A DNA stretch of 64,000 nucleotides, taken from NCBI RefSeq assembly GCF_042242105.1, contig NC_092019.1, forward strand, positions 22,000,828-22,064,827, written 5' to 3'. Made by a program: the position numbers and the translations under genes. Under the pieces are notes generated by a model. That model was not told the DNA's origin. It did no database searches and saw only the letters and a list, made by a program, of their open reading frames with translations. The stretch's first letter is position 1; every line of letters begins with the position of its first letter. This document shows positions 11,734 through 23,900 of this stretch, piece after piece. The stretch is from Pempheris klunzingeri. Its lineage: Eukaryota; Chordata; Actinopteri; Acropomatiformes; Pempheridae.

Positions 11734-14663
11734 CACAGTGGCCATTGTCTCCCGAGGCCCTCTGGGACAGAACAGCTCAGCTCGAGCCTGACACCGCACA
11801 ACACTGGGAAGTCGATGTGGACAGATAATTGTCTTTTAATCACAACAATCCCCTTTTCTCTGCCCTCTCTCGATTGTTTCTGTCTCTGGTTCGACCTTTC
11901 TCTCTTGGTTGTAACTCTTGTGGCTTTTAGCAAGTTCGACCGGCCACATCGAGCTTGTGAGCTAAAGCTTTTGTGATGGTGGGAGCGCTGAAACTAAACA
12001 TGATGGGTCCCATACAACTGCTGTTGGTAAATCCATCAAAATGATCACAATTATTGAAAACTGCTGTCTGCAGCTCAAACAGACCTCAACTACTGACTGA
12101 ATACATACGCTATATCTGTTTTGATCATATTAGTTGACTGATATAACCGAACTCCCACCTGTTCAATGTCTGTTTGGGTAAAACATTTTTGTGCAGTTCT
12201 TCTTTGGCTCACCAAACCACTTCTACCACACTGACAACCTTCACCAGTAAAAAAACAAAAACCACAGCAGTTTTTATCCAGTTGCTTAATACATTTTAAG
12301 TTTGTTTTCCTGTCAGGCGACCTCTTGTGGTTCTGCAAATAATGACTGAATGAAAAACTGAAATGACACCATTAAAACAGCATGTCATAGAAACTAGTGA
12401 ATTCCAAGCATACTCTGGTCTTTACAGTCTTTACTGTCTTTAATGTCACTTTGGTTGAAACCGTGACCATAATCTTAGGTTCTTATGTTCTATGCAAATT
12501 TGCAAGCCGTCCGCTTTATGTGTCTGATGTCCTTCATTCATTCTCCATCAACACCGGTGTCACAATTTGCTTGTTTGTGATCCAGGTCTGCTCCAAAATG
12601 CTAACTTGGCCCATGCTACACCCTTCCACCAAATTTCATGAAAATCTTTTTTTTTTTTTTGTAATCCCGCTGAGGAGCAGAAAATCACTGAAAACATAAC
12701 CTCCTTGGCAGAGTTAATAAGATGAGAAAATTATCCCACCATGAAAGCTAATAAAACCCTTGAATGGCCCTAGACATCATTGGTAAACCCACACAGGTGA
12801 TTAGCGTTGTTCTGGCTGATTAAAGCTCTTTCAGGGCTGAGTGGGCGTGCACAGATTGGGCTTGATTGGCAGCTCCCTCACTATCCTGTTTGATTTGTTG
12901 CACCTGTTAGGCCTAGAAAAATGACATCTTTATCATTTGTACGCAGAATCCTGTGAGGTCATATAATACCAGCGTAGGCCTGCCCATCTTCAACCTGAGC
13001 AGAATACTATATAATCAGCATGAATAATCTAGAGCACCCGTGTTGGTGGGTAGAAAAAGTAGAACAAAAGTAGAAAATATGTACAACTGAGAATTTTGTC
13101 ACTTTTTTGGGACACTGGGGAGACAGTGCCACTGTCCAATTCCACAAACACACGGTACGCCTTAACTTTAGCAACAGCTGGCAACGCTTCTTGTTGCTGT
13201 CGTGAGAGTGAAACACACACCAGAATCCACAGTGTAAACACACACAGGTTTTTACAGTGTTATGGTGAAGACATGGACGGTGGTGTGAGGGGGAGAGGGT
13301 CGGTGGGCGGGCGAGGGGGTAGCTGGGACTGTGCTGGACAGAGACGGGTGACAGAACAACACACCGAGAATGGATCCATTGTCCCTCTGTCCACTTTACT
13401 GGACAGACCCAGTGGACGGCTGCAATTTGCAAAACTGCTCGAAACGATTGTGTTTTAATCGCTCCTCCTATTCTTTATTTTCATTTCAACGTCAGTGTCC
13501 CAAGTTAAATTCCAAAGTCAACACTCCCAGATTCCCAGATTACATTTGAGAATCGATAAAATCCTTAACTTGTCATTTCTTTCCTATCAGAATGAAAATG
13601 ATATTGTAATTGCGCGTTATGTTTAATGGATTTCAAATTTAGCGCTAATGACATTGTCAAAGTTATGAGATTTGTTTTCCTCTCATTGTCCATATGTCTA
13701 ACAGTATTAGGTTAAAATGTAAAATGTACTAGTTTGTCTCAAAGAGGGATTATTGACCCAATTCAGGAATTTACATCAACAGCCGTGGCATGCTGCTGTC
13801 CCTGTGTTACATGGGATTTTTATTCCCAAAGGTGCAACTAATCTCAAATTTGTCCTACTTGGCCTAAGTGCCCATATTGCGCCTCAACTGTCATTGTGTG
13901 GCTTGGATTTGCTGTGTGTTTGATATGCAGGACATTTTTGTCCATCATAGCCATTGAGAGTATTGACAGCCACTGGGTGATCGTGCAACACTCAGCTCAA
14001 AATCGCTATTTGTCTTAAAAAGTTCTGGGTTTAAGTGTTGCTTCATACTGTTTTCAGAATGAGTGAAAAACACCAGACACCTCAGACATCTGCAGTAATA
14101 AGAGCGATGACTGCCGTGTATTTGCATGAAATGACGGATAACGCAGCTGTGATGACAAAGAAATAATTAGGTGATAATTTCTCATCACGAGATCGATATG
14201 AAAGCCAATGTTTGTTTTTTAATTTGATAAGATGTTGGAAAAAATTACAAGCTTGTTGAGTCACTGGTTTCCAGTCATCCAACAAATACTCAGGTAAATA
14301 CAGAATGCATGATAATGACACAGGAAATAACACATTCATTATTTTCTTTGTAGCATTCCCAGCTGTAATCCTGTAACGTGTGTTGCAGCATCAAATATGG
14401 ATAAACTATGTGTAAAAGAACAGTTAACTCCACGTATACACCACTCTGCTGGAACATATCTGCCTCTTTGGTGTTGCCAACTGTGACCACAACATTAAAC
14501 TCACTGCCATTCTGTTCTCAAAGAAAAGATGTAAAAACTACACACTTAAACACGGAGGAGAGAGTTATGACTAAAATCCAGCCAAATATTCAAGGTTTAC
14601 ATACCAGGACACGCCAAAAGTATTCAATAATAATTGTAGGTCAGACAGTAGCAGAGCTCTTAC

Positions 14664-14760
14664 CTTATCAGCTGATCTGAAGCCAGTGAGGAGCTCAGAG
14701 ATTCGTCCTCTCTCCTCCTGCATTTGCTTTCCCTACGGCTCACCCTCCTCCCTCCTCTTC
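14664..14760 (-). other. Candidate 5' UTR exon with strong donor
   Basis: On the minus strand the segment ends CAGATCAGCTGATAAG|GTAAGAG, a near-consensus donor, and is preceded by a GA-rich stretch. No reading frame is conserved. It could be a noncoding first exon of mag, whose leader must be spliced from the right, but this rests on one splice site and position only. Confidence 0.25.
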
Positions 14761-15141
14761 CTCTCTCTCTCTCTGTCAGCAGATTGGGTCTTTGGCATAC
14801 AGAACGTGTGACTGGGAGTCGGGGGTGGCTTTCAGCTTTTAGATTATCTTTATTCAATGAAAGGATGATTCTGTTTTTTGCAACAGGAGTCTTATTTATT
14901 TATTTATTTTTTTAAGCACTGGCCTATTACATTATTGTTGTTGCTTCACTCACCAAAGTCTTTGCAGAGACACAACAGCATCACTGCAATAAAGACCAAA
15001 GGGGCAAGAATCATGATCAGTCAGACAGTCACACAGGTTGTAAGCAAGCCGACAGGTTAGCTACATCATAAAAGCCAGAGCACCGAACCACTACAAAATG
15101 TGAATGTGGTGACCGGGCTGGTGGAGCATTGCACTTTCATC

Positions 15142-15330
15142 AAGTGGACGTAGCTTCCGGGTCTGAAAAGTGAAACCAATGCAGAAGTGTCTTAAACCTT
15201 CATTCTGTCTAAAGTCCAGCAGGGGGGCAACTCCACTGGCAGAGGCAGCGTTCGAGGAATGAACGTCACTTCTGGCTCATAAATCAAAAATGGCAGTCCA
15301 CAGGCTGGCGTCACAGTGGCTACGTCCACC
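15142..15330. repeat. Short element with inverted ends (MITE-like)
   Basis: The left end GTGGACGTAGC is the reverse complement of the right end GCTACGTCCAC. The interior carries GTCTGAAAAGTGAAACC and AGTCCAGCAGGGGGG, shared with the repeat at 10.9 kb, and TATATACAGTCTATGAC follows the right end. It resembles a common fish noncoding repeat. Target-site duplication not clear. Confidence 0.55.
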
Positions 15331-18300
15331 TCTTATATACAGTCTATGACTTTCATGCACCTGCGATTAGCATTTGTGACCGAGATCTTACCCTTAACTC
15401 TGGGGTGGCCCTTAACAAATCACATTCATTTGAGTACTGTACTTAAGTACATTTTTCACGAATCTGTGCTTTCCTTGAGAATTAAACATTTTGGAAACTT
15501 ATGACTTTATTCCTCTACATGTGAAAAACTTTGTACTTTTGACTTCACTACATTTCTATGAAGGCTCTCTGTACTCATTATTGTATAGCAGTGGATGAAT
15601 TTTCTCTTCTAAAAATAACCTTGTGCTGTGTATCACAGGAGAAAAAACAATAAACATAATAAACTACTTCTCTTACAGTGTCAGTCAAGTTCCAAGGGCT
15701 TGCTGCATTTTTTTGGACAGTGTCACGACCTGATTTATAGATCCTGCGCATCGGTACTGTGAATGTTTAACTCTCAACGCATATGAGAAGGAAGCACGAT
15801 GGCTCACTCAATAGCTATTACCCTCATCGGCTTCATTGAACTCAGTTGCTGCATCCTATGCACTGTGCTATTGTTCAACATACTTTTGTCTGAATAAAGT
15901 CAGTGCATTCAGTGGGTTGTTTGAGAGTCATTAGGTTCTGTAAATGCATTGTGGCAAAAATACTACATTGAGCTGACATTAAAAAGAAAATGCACTTTTG
16001 AATTTCTCCAGTATTTAAACTGAAGTAAAAACCTTCACTTGCATTGGACTAATATTTGACAAGGAATGCAGCTGTATAATTTGTCCACCACGTCCTAATT
16101 GAGATATTGTGAAAAGTGATAATTATAAAAACACTGTTATTGAACTGTATTTTCCAACTTGGATATTCTTGTCTGGAGATAAGGGTGCCACAGACACCCA
16201 CTTGGTGGTTCACTGGTTCAAACAGCCATTAGCACCCCGAGCTGTTTTCACTCCAGCAGTGGAGGAATCTTCCATTAGCTCCATTTGTTACCGCCACGTC
16301 AGGTGTGCCTGGTGTGGGTGTGATGTGAATATTCTGCAGACAGAGTTCAGCCTTGACTAATGCAATACCAGCCAACCGCCAAACAAATCTGCTCCTCTCC
16401 CTTTGGAAAATTTCTGACAGGGCACATAAGCTGACTGGGCAAAATACTGTATGAGAAATAGACAAGAGAACGTATATTAATATAACATAGGATTTAAAAA
16501 TAGATCCATGAGGTGTACAATACTGAGGTACAGAGAACTTAGTTAGATTACAAATGCTGTGTTCACAAAGTCATGTCATACAAGCCATTTTCTACGAAAG
16601 CAAAGTGACATCTATTGTTAACTTCTGTGTATTGCTGGGATACAAACAGGGATACAATGGGGAGGCAAAATGTGACTTTGGTAAATGAATATAGTACATA
16701 AGCCTATGACAACATAATCGCGTCAACGAGCGCTTGAGCACCATTTCCAGAGCGGCACGGTGCCAATGTGGCTGGCCACACGTGGTCTCTTTGTAGCTTT
16801 GTCAATTGTAGAGCTAGACCTATGAATTGGCTTGGGCCAGTATGTCAGACAATATTTGCTTATCACACAGTAAGCACATATATGTATGTAGTACATTTAT
16901 GTAATGCGTTTAGTTGACACATTAAAATCTGATCAGTTTTCCATGATACTACATAGTACTACTGTACTACTTAATACTACTATACTGTCCTTTGTACCTA
17001 TTTTCATTATTCATACATTGTTTCTTAAAGGCAGGGTATGCAACTTGTTTTGTTATAATTGTTGAAATTCTCACAACTGCCCAACAGAAAATCAAATGGT
17101 TTAACTAGAAGAAATGAAAAAGACAGGGCTGTAATAAGTCTGTGCAATCATTTCAGTCAGACTGGATGAAATGATTGAACGGCTAAAGCTAACAAGCTAG
17201 TCGGACCAAGTGCAGCCAAAATTTGAGCTGTAGCTACCAAGCACGAAGCAAACACTCACTGAATGAGTCCATCCATCCATCCATTATCTATACCATACCG
17301 ATCAGCAGATTTCAATCTGGAACCTTCTTGCTGTGTGCCATTAGCACTAAAGCCCAGCCTCTGAGCTGAGTGAGCAGTCACTACAAGCTACAGGTAACAT
17401 TACTGTTGTGACAGCTATTTTGCCTGTGTGACATGATTGTGATAATAGAGTTGAGTTAATAAAGCTGTGTACAGAACAAACAAGATACCCCGCCACGGAG
17501 ATGGTGGACGTTCTTCTCATCATTATCATCCTCCAGCAGTAGTCAGCCAGCACACCTTCATGTGCTGCGGACGAGTGGTTTTAGATGAAATCCTGTGGGG
17601 ATATTTTCAGTTGGATACTTTCAAAATGTAGCTACTCTTGTTACTTTCCACAGACCCTCCCTTTAATTATGCAACAGTAGCACTGAAGGACGATTCTTTT
17701 GTTTGCTGTGCATTGTATATGAAGAGACTTACAATACAGTCATGACCTTCACCTTAATTATACAGGATTTGAAATAATAAAGTGAACTTAATGATTAGGG
17801 GAAAAAATAAATCTTACAGTAATTGTTAAGTGATTTCCACTCACATAATTATAGCCTGTAACAAACTGAGCCAGCCTCTTTGTTTTGCATCTGTAATAAT
17901 GTCTTTTACATGGTGGATGAATAATGCAATCAACATTAAGTCAGCTACAGTTCTGTAGCTACTGCTATTAAGGCTAAAGGTTACTAATGGCAAGTTAAGT
18001 CTTTTTTTTTATTTTTATTTTTTATTCAGCCCTGTGGAGCAATAGACTAGAATGCATCTCCTGCTGCGTTCATAATACTGCAGGCAAAAATCCAATCTAT
18101 CTAATCAAAATCTATGAGTCACACGTCATTCAAAGTTTAATGCAACTGCAAATTGAGTTTTTTACAGTAAATAAGTGAAATAAGTGACTTTAACAGTGAA
18201 TCATTGTAAAAGATGCTGTTTGAAAGTGCAGGAGACGTATTTTGTTATTTTGAAAGGGGAACTCAACTTTTTCTAAACATAGTGGACAGTTCACAAGTCT

Positions 18301-19580
18301 GAAAAAAACAACCCTTAATGGTGTCACAGTGGTGTCAGCAGGGTTATGTCAGTTTGGGCTTGAACACTAATAATTCGTGAAAGAAACTTCATGTGAAAAT
18401 CTTAGTAGTAGGTTAGTAGTAGTTGTAGGTTCAAAATGTAGGATCCAACATTTGACCCATACTAGTGACTAAAAAGTATCTCTGCCCTGATTCATCATTT
18501 TAGATAATTCTCCTTTAAATCTGGCTCTAGTGAATCTCCAAACTTCATGGAAGTGAAATAGTAAATAATCGGAATGGTTCCTTAAAAAAACTGCTATAAA
18601 GTGTAACCAGGTTCATGATATCAGCAGCCTTCTTTGATAGTGGTTCAATATGTGTGCACTTGAGGGTACCAGACTGTGGGTCCTGTGGGACCTGAGGACC
18701 ATTAGGAGTCCAGGAGTCTCTCAGAGGGCGGTGGCTCTATGTAGTCCTCTCTGCTGCCTCCAGTCTACAGGACCAAATGTATTTAATGTAAATATGGAGA
18801 ATCTAATCTCAAAAATGCTGTAGTGCTTATATAAAGGCCCTTAACAAAAGTTTGAAAACCTGACTAGGTGGATGCACCAGATCTCAGATGAGCCTCGAAC
18901 ACACTGGTCACAGAACCATGTTTTCTGATTAAGATGAATGTGGGGAAGTTTGAGTGTCTCAGGTAGGAGGTTTATTGCAGTGAAGGAGATTCTCTGCATT
19001 GGTTGTATTTCTAACCTGTGTTTATCCAGGAAGATCTCACACAACTTGTCCTTTTGAAGAGCATCCTTTTTTTCCCCCAGTTCCACATGTTCAGACCTGG
19101 GATCTGCTGAGAATAACTACAGACTGATCTGTTGACCGCTGATCAGCGTCACTGGAGTAGTTTATGAATAAGGGGATTCTTTTTGCTAGCGACATTGAAC
19201 TACTGGATAAAATATTAACCTCATGTTATGTGTGCAAAAGGACAATTACACTACATGCATCAGGATCTATTTTATAGGCATCATTTAGAAATTGTTGCAC
19301 TTCTTTTAGTTTGCAGGCTTGGGTAGTTGAGACCAGAGGCCAGTCTTAATGCAATAACAGAAAGTTAGCTATTGGCGGAAAGCTTCCTTTGAGAGAAACA
19401 TCCATCAGTGTTAGGGCAGAGTTTAGTCGCCTCGTTTCTTATTGGATGATGAGAACAACAGGTTTCAGCATGTCTTTACTTGTGCCACATGAACGTAACT
19501 ACTGAAATTGTGTGGTAATGTAGAGAGGATTAACACCAACCTTGGACACTGTAACCGTCCAGGTGCTGGTTGGCAGAAGC

Positions 19581-19602
19581 GGGGGGGGGGGGGGGGGGGG
19601 GG
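19581..19602. repeat. Poly-G tract (22 G)
   Basis: Twenty-two consecutive G residues. The poly-Pro ORFs on the minus strand here are products of this tract. Confidence 0.95.
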
Positions 19603-20239
19603 CGCACAGTGGAGATGAGACAGCCGCAATGTAAACCAGAAAGACACATAATTCAGGACAGAGGGCAGTCAGAGAAAACATGACAGTGTTGTTTCATGAA
19701 ATTTAAAGTTTAATTGAACAACTCTGCATAAAGTGTTTGTTCATGTATTCTTACCTGTTGAGCGGTGAAATATTTTGTAGAGACCAGGTGGCGGCAGTGT
19801 TCAAGCAAGCTGTAAACCCGCAGCACAGGGAGGAGTGCACATGTAAAATATAACGTGAGACAGTACTTTTGCACCTTTGCAGTGTGTTGACTAAACACAA
19901 GATTCATTTCTGAAGCTGTACTCCTACTGCATCTTATAATGAAATAAGAATTGTTTTACTTTTTTTCTCCCAAGGGACTGGCTATAGAAAAAATAAGGAA
20001 GAGGAATCCTTACACATGTCCTGAACTCCCAGGAATTAACAATCACAACTTCCTCAATGTTTGAATCATCAGTATATAAAGTTGTTTTTTCTCATGTTCC
20101 AAATCTAACAACTGTTGTGATGCATTTATCCCAGGATCAATAACAACACCACTGCTACTGTGCCATTAAATCACTGACATGACGGTGTCATCTAGTGGTA
20201 AAACCCTGCAATCAAATGAATGGCCTGACAATAGAGACC

Positions 20240-20245
20240 TTTATT
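20240..20245 (-). terminator. lsr: Candidate lsr polyadenylation signal
   Basis: TTTATT on the plus strand is AATAAA on the minus strand, about 740 bases past the lsr stop. Signals like this occur by chance in AT-rich DNA, so transcript 3' ends would decide. Confidence 0.3.
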
Positions 20246-20984
20246 GTAAAATTAGGCTTTCATCACATCACAATAGGCATTTGCATGTTCAGAGTGTGTT
20301 ACTGGTCGGCTGTACAATATACTGCATGTTGAAATGGAAATTTTGTGTTAACAAAACATAATAAAAATAAAAAGAAAGTACTAAAACACATTCTAACCAA
20401 GACCACATTTTGTCTGCCAGGTTTCTAAACATACTGAGCACACTAACACAGATAACGTAAAAAGCGAAGACAAAATTAATTCCTTTAAAACATACATCGT
20501 TGTTCTTACAAAAACATGTTTTTCACAACTAAAAAGCCAGAAAAATCAACAGACCCCTACAAATCTACATCAGTAGCTGTATCAGCTAATAGAAACTACA
20601 CAGAAGTTAAAAATGTTTACAAAGTTGAATATGTTTACTTGTCAGAATCATTTGTCGGCTTGACTTTAGTGAAACTACAAGTAAAATTCTGTACAATCTA
20701 AGGCACTTGTGGCAGCCATAACTTTTTATACATGAAAAGGCACGGAGCATTGCATCGGTGCACCTCTTCCCTGTTAGAAAAGTATACAAACACATTCAGC
20801 ACTGATTTGTGATACGTTTACTGTAAATTATGCAACATTTAAAAAAAAAAAAAAAAATGTTTAAATCAGCACAGCAAATTAAAAGTGAGATTAATATTTA
20901 CAGTCCACTCTTAGAAATCAACTGGTCCTTTTTAGATGGATCAAAGCTGCATTGTTGGAGAGGTCGCTCACGTCATGATTGGTT

Positions 20985-23900
20985 TTACACCACCAGGCTC
21001 TCCCGACTCACTGCTCCATTCTGCAAGACAAGAGAAGTCGTGTCAACTTGACAACTGAACTGGGAGGAAAACAAAATTCTAATTTAATCACAATTTAGGT
21101 GACTCAATCAGATTTAAGATGATATTCTATATTTTTCTTATTATTAACAAATCCAGTGAAAAGCCCAAATTCAACCGCAGTGTTAATCCATCTCTCAATA
21201 TTTTCATTTCCATGTCACTCAGCTCCAACCTCATTCCTTCCTACTCAAGATGGAACTCTTTAAAAAAAAACAGGTCACAAATGTGCATTTGTCAAGGACT
21301 ATTTTCAGCCACGGATTAATACACTTGAGTTGCACTGGCGATTAATCACAGGAGCAGGTCGGTGGATTTTGGAATGACTCAAACTAAACTGCAGAGCAGA
21401 TGTTCATGAGAGCGGAGGAACATGTCAGCCGCAGCAACAGTGTGGCTCAGTGACATGCATTTGATAGTTTTAGGACAATGACACAGAGGAATAAGCTTTA
21501 TAAAGCTTTGGCTGCAGGCAGTTTTCATTAGTGAGACAAATTCACCGTTTTTGTTTTCTCATGGGATTTGTTGACGACAGTGAAAACAGAATATCACCAG
21601 ACCTATCCTTTAATCTTACATCTGAAGAGAGGCTTCCCCGTGGTCTCTCCCATCACAAACGTCATGACAAACGTATTATCATAATAATCGCAAATGTTTC
21701 TATTTTTCTTAAAAATGTCTTGGGGCCTAAACTTAAAGCAGCAGTGAGGAACACTGAGAAGAGAGTGGACTTAGCCTCAGGTTTTGAAAGATTAAAGCTT
21801 GAGGTTAAATCAATGAGGTTATTGATAAAGATCAGATCTACTTGTGTTGTTACAGTTTCTATGAAAATTACCAAGTATTGCTTTAAAGGACAGGTTCACA
21901 GTTTCTGAGGTCTATCTAAACACAAAGTCAGGTGCCAACATGAGCACTGAAACAGGTTTTAACTGCTGTATTCACTCCTGCTGTTCACACTGGCCATAAG
22001 AACCTTTTTTTCACAGTTTTGCTGTGACTCACCTTGCGGAGGTTGCTTTTCTTTGAAGATGACAGACTTTCATCATCACTGTAAGGTGGTGGTAGAGGAG
22101 GCGGGTAGTCATCACGGCGACCAGGGTATCCAGAGGGCGGGTTCTGAGGAAGTGGTGGGGGTCCACGTGGTGCCCTCCCCCGATCTGAGCGGTCACTCTC
22201 GCTGTTCAGTCGCTCACGGCTGCGCGCTCTCTGTTGCTCGCCGATCTTCTTCCTCTCCATGGCTTCCCGCAGGAAGCTGTCATCATAATCGTCTCGCCCG
22301 CCCCTGGCACCGCCGCCATGCCGGCGATCCCTCTCCAGGTCCATTAGATCGTCACGGCTGCGGCTGCGTCTCCCTGGGAGCCCACCATAGCCCCCTCCCT
22401 CTCCCCGCCGACGATCATCAGGAGAGTAGTCACGACGCCTGCGGTCGTCCAAGTCGCGGTTGTGGCCACTGCGAGCACTGCTGCTCCACCCGTCATCCGA
22501 GCTACACAGACAAAAAGCAGCAAATTGAGGGGAACAGAAACATAGTGGGGCTATTTCTGTGTCATCAAGTGAGTTAAGTTTAAACTTGAGCTTAAAGTTT
22601 AAAGCAGTTAGCCCAGCTGGTGGATCTAGAAGTCACCAAACTACACTAAATCTGAGGTTTATGAGGTTATGCTGCACACATTGTGTGAAATATCGTTGAA
22701 CTCTGATTCATTGCCAATTTAACTTCATTCCCACAGATTATACTCTAAAAAGCCACAGTGAAGTTGAAGTTTCATAATTTTGAGGTTACCAAAAATACTT
22801 TGGAAATTTTTGTGGATACCCACAAAACAAATTGTATTTTGCATTCTCTCTTGTAGAGGGTCCCATCCCAGCCATGCAAAGAAAAAAAACTAATTCAGCA
22901 CCACCTTCCTCCTGATCCTGCCTCCATCTAATACAAGTTAACTGGTGTAAATCAGATCACAGAAGTCGTCCTAAAACCAAACTATCAAGTGTAATATTAG
23001 CTATTGCCAGTTTCGCTGGTCCCGTTAGACAGCACGACCAAAAGAAGCATTAATCATGTGAATGAGTCAAAGCTTAGTGGATACTAGTTAGAAAGATGTC
23101 TTGCTCAGACAAATAAGCCTCACCCTCTCCTGCCTCTGGGCTCATCCGGGCGCCGGTGCGGTGGGTAGTCATCTCGGCTGTAGTGCCGTCCGATGTCGTC
23201 AAGGTTGTCCATGGAGCGGGCACGTACACGATCTCCCATGTGCCCTCCACGACGCGGGTAGTCGTCACGACGGTGGCCTTGCTGGGAAACACTGCTGATG
23301 GTGCTCATGGCTTCATCCCGGTCATAGACCGTGGCCAGAGGGGGCGGCTGGGAACGACCGCCACGGGCTCGAGGATCCAAGCCATCATGCAGGGAACTGA
23401 CTTCACTCATATTATCCACTGAGGGAAGAAAACCAGAGTAGAGGAGGTGATAAGTAGACCAGAGCAAATTTAATAGTGTCTGGTTGTGTGATAAGCAGAC
23501 TAAAAAAGGGGGGGGGAATAATTGACACTTAAAGTGTGTCACACCTGGTTTGTTTTGTTTGGCTTGTATGTTCTCCCTTTATCAGAAGGAGCAGTTTGCA
23601 GCTTGTGTGGAAAAACACTACAGTCTAGATTACAGTCAGATTAGTAGTTTCTACAAATACCATTACACACTGCTCAGGCTCTAAGCAGAAAACCCTAAGC
23701 CTTAGGGTTTTCCCCTCCACCATCAACTAGCTAATGGGACTCTTTCGGAACTTCTCTTTACTCTGTAAAGGGTAGTCAACTGGAATAATACACACTGACT
23801 GTGGCTCTTTACAGTTGTTCAGTCCACAGTCATCTCAACACACACTTTAAAGTCTGGACGCAGTCCATTCATTCAGTGGCTGCAATGTCAGTTCATTTGG

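Larger units (their letters stand above)
11734..19560. other. Noncoding spacer between mag and lsr
   Basis: Apart from the candidate exon and repeat listed separately, I find no coding exon with conserved motifs. Sequence is AT-rich with frequent stops. I looked for hepcidin and USF2, which lie between LSR and MAG in mammals, and saw neither, although a divergent gene could escape a by-eye search. Confidence 0.5.

Noticed and set aside
11581..11933. Poly-Ala and poly-Gln ORFs on the minus strand
   Set aside because: Products of the (CTG)n repeat in different frames.
19465..19681. Two minus-strand ORFs with poly-proline stretches
   Set aside because: They read through the 22-G tract; Pro runs in two frames show it is simple sequence.
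22053..22577. Long plus-strand ORF of 174 aa
   Set aside because: Antisense shadow of the GC-rich lsr exon 10.
23697..23707. Interstitial telomere repeat
   Set aside because: Only one hexamer on each side of a palindrome, not an array.
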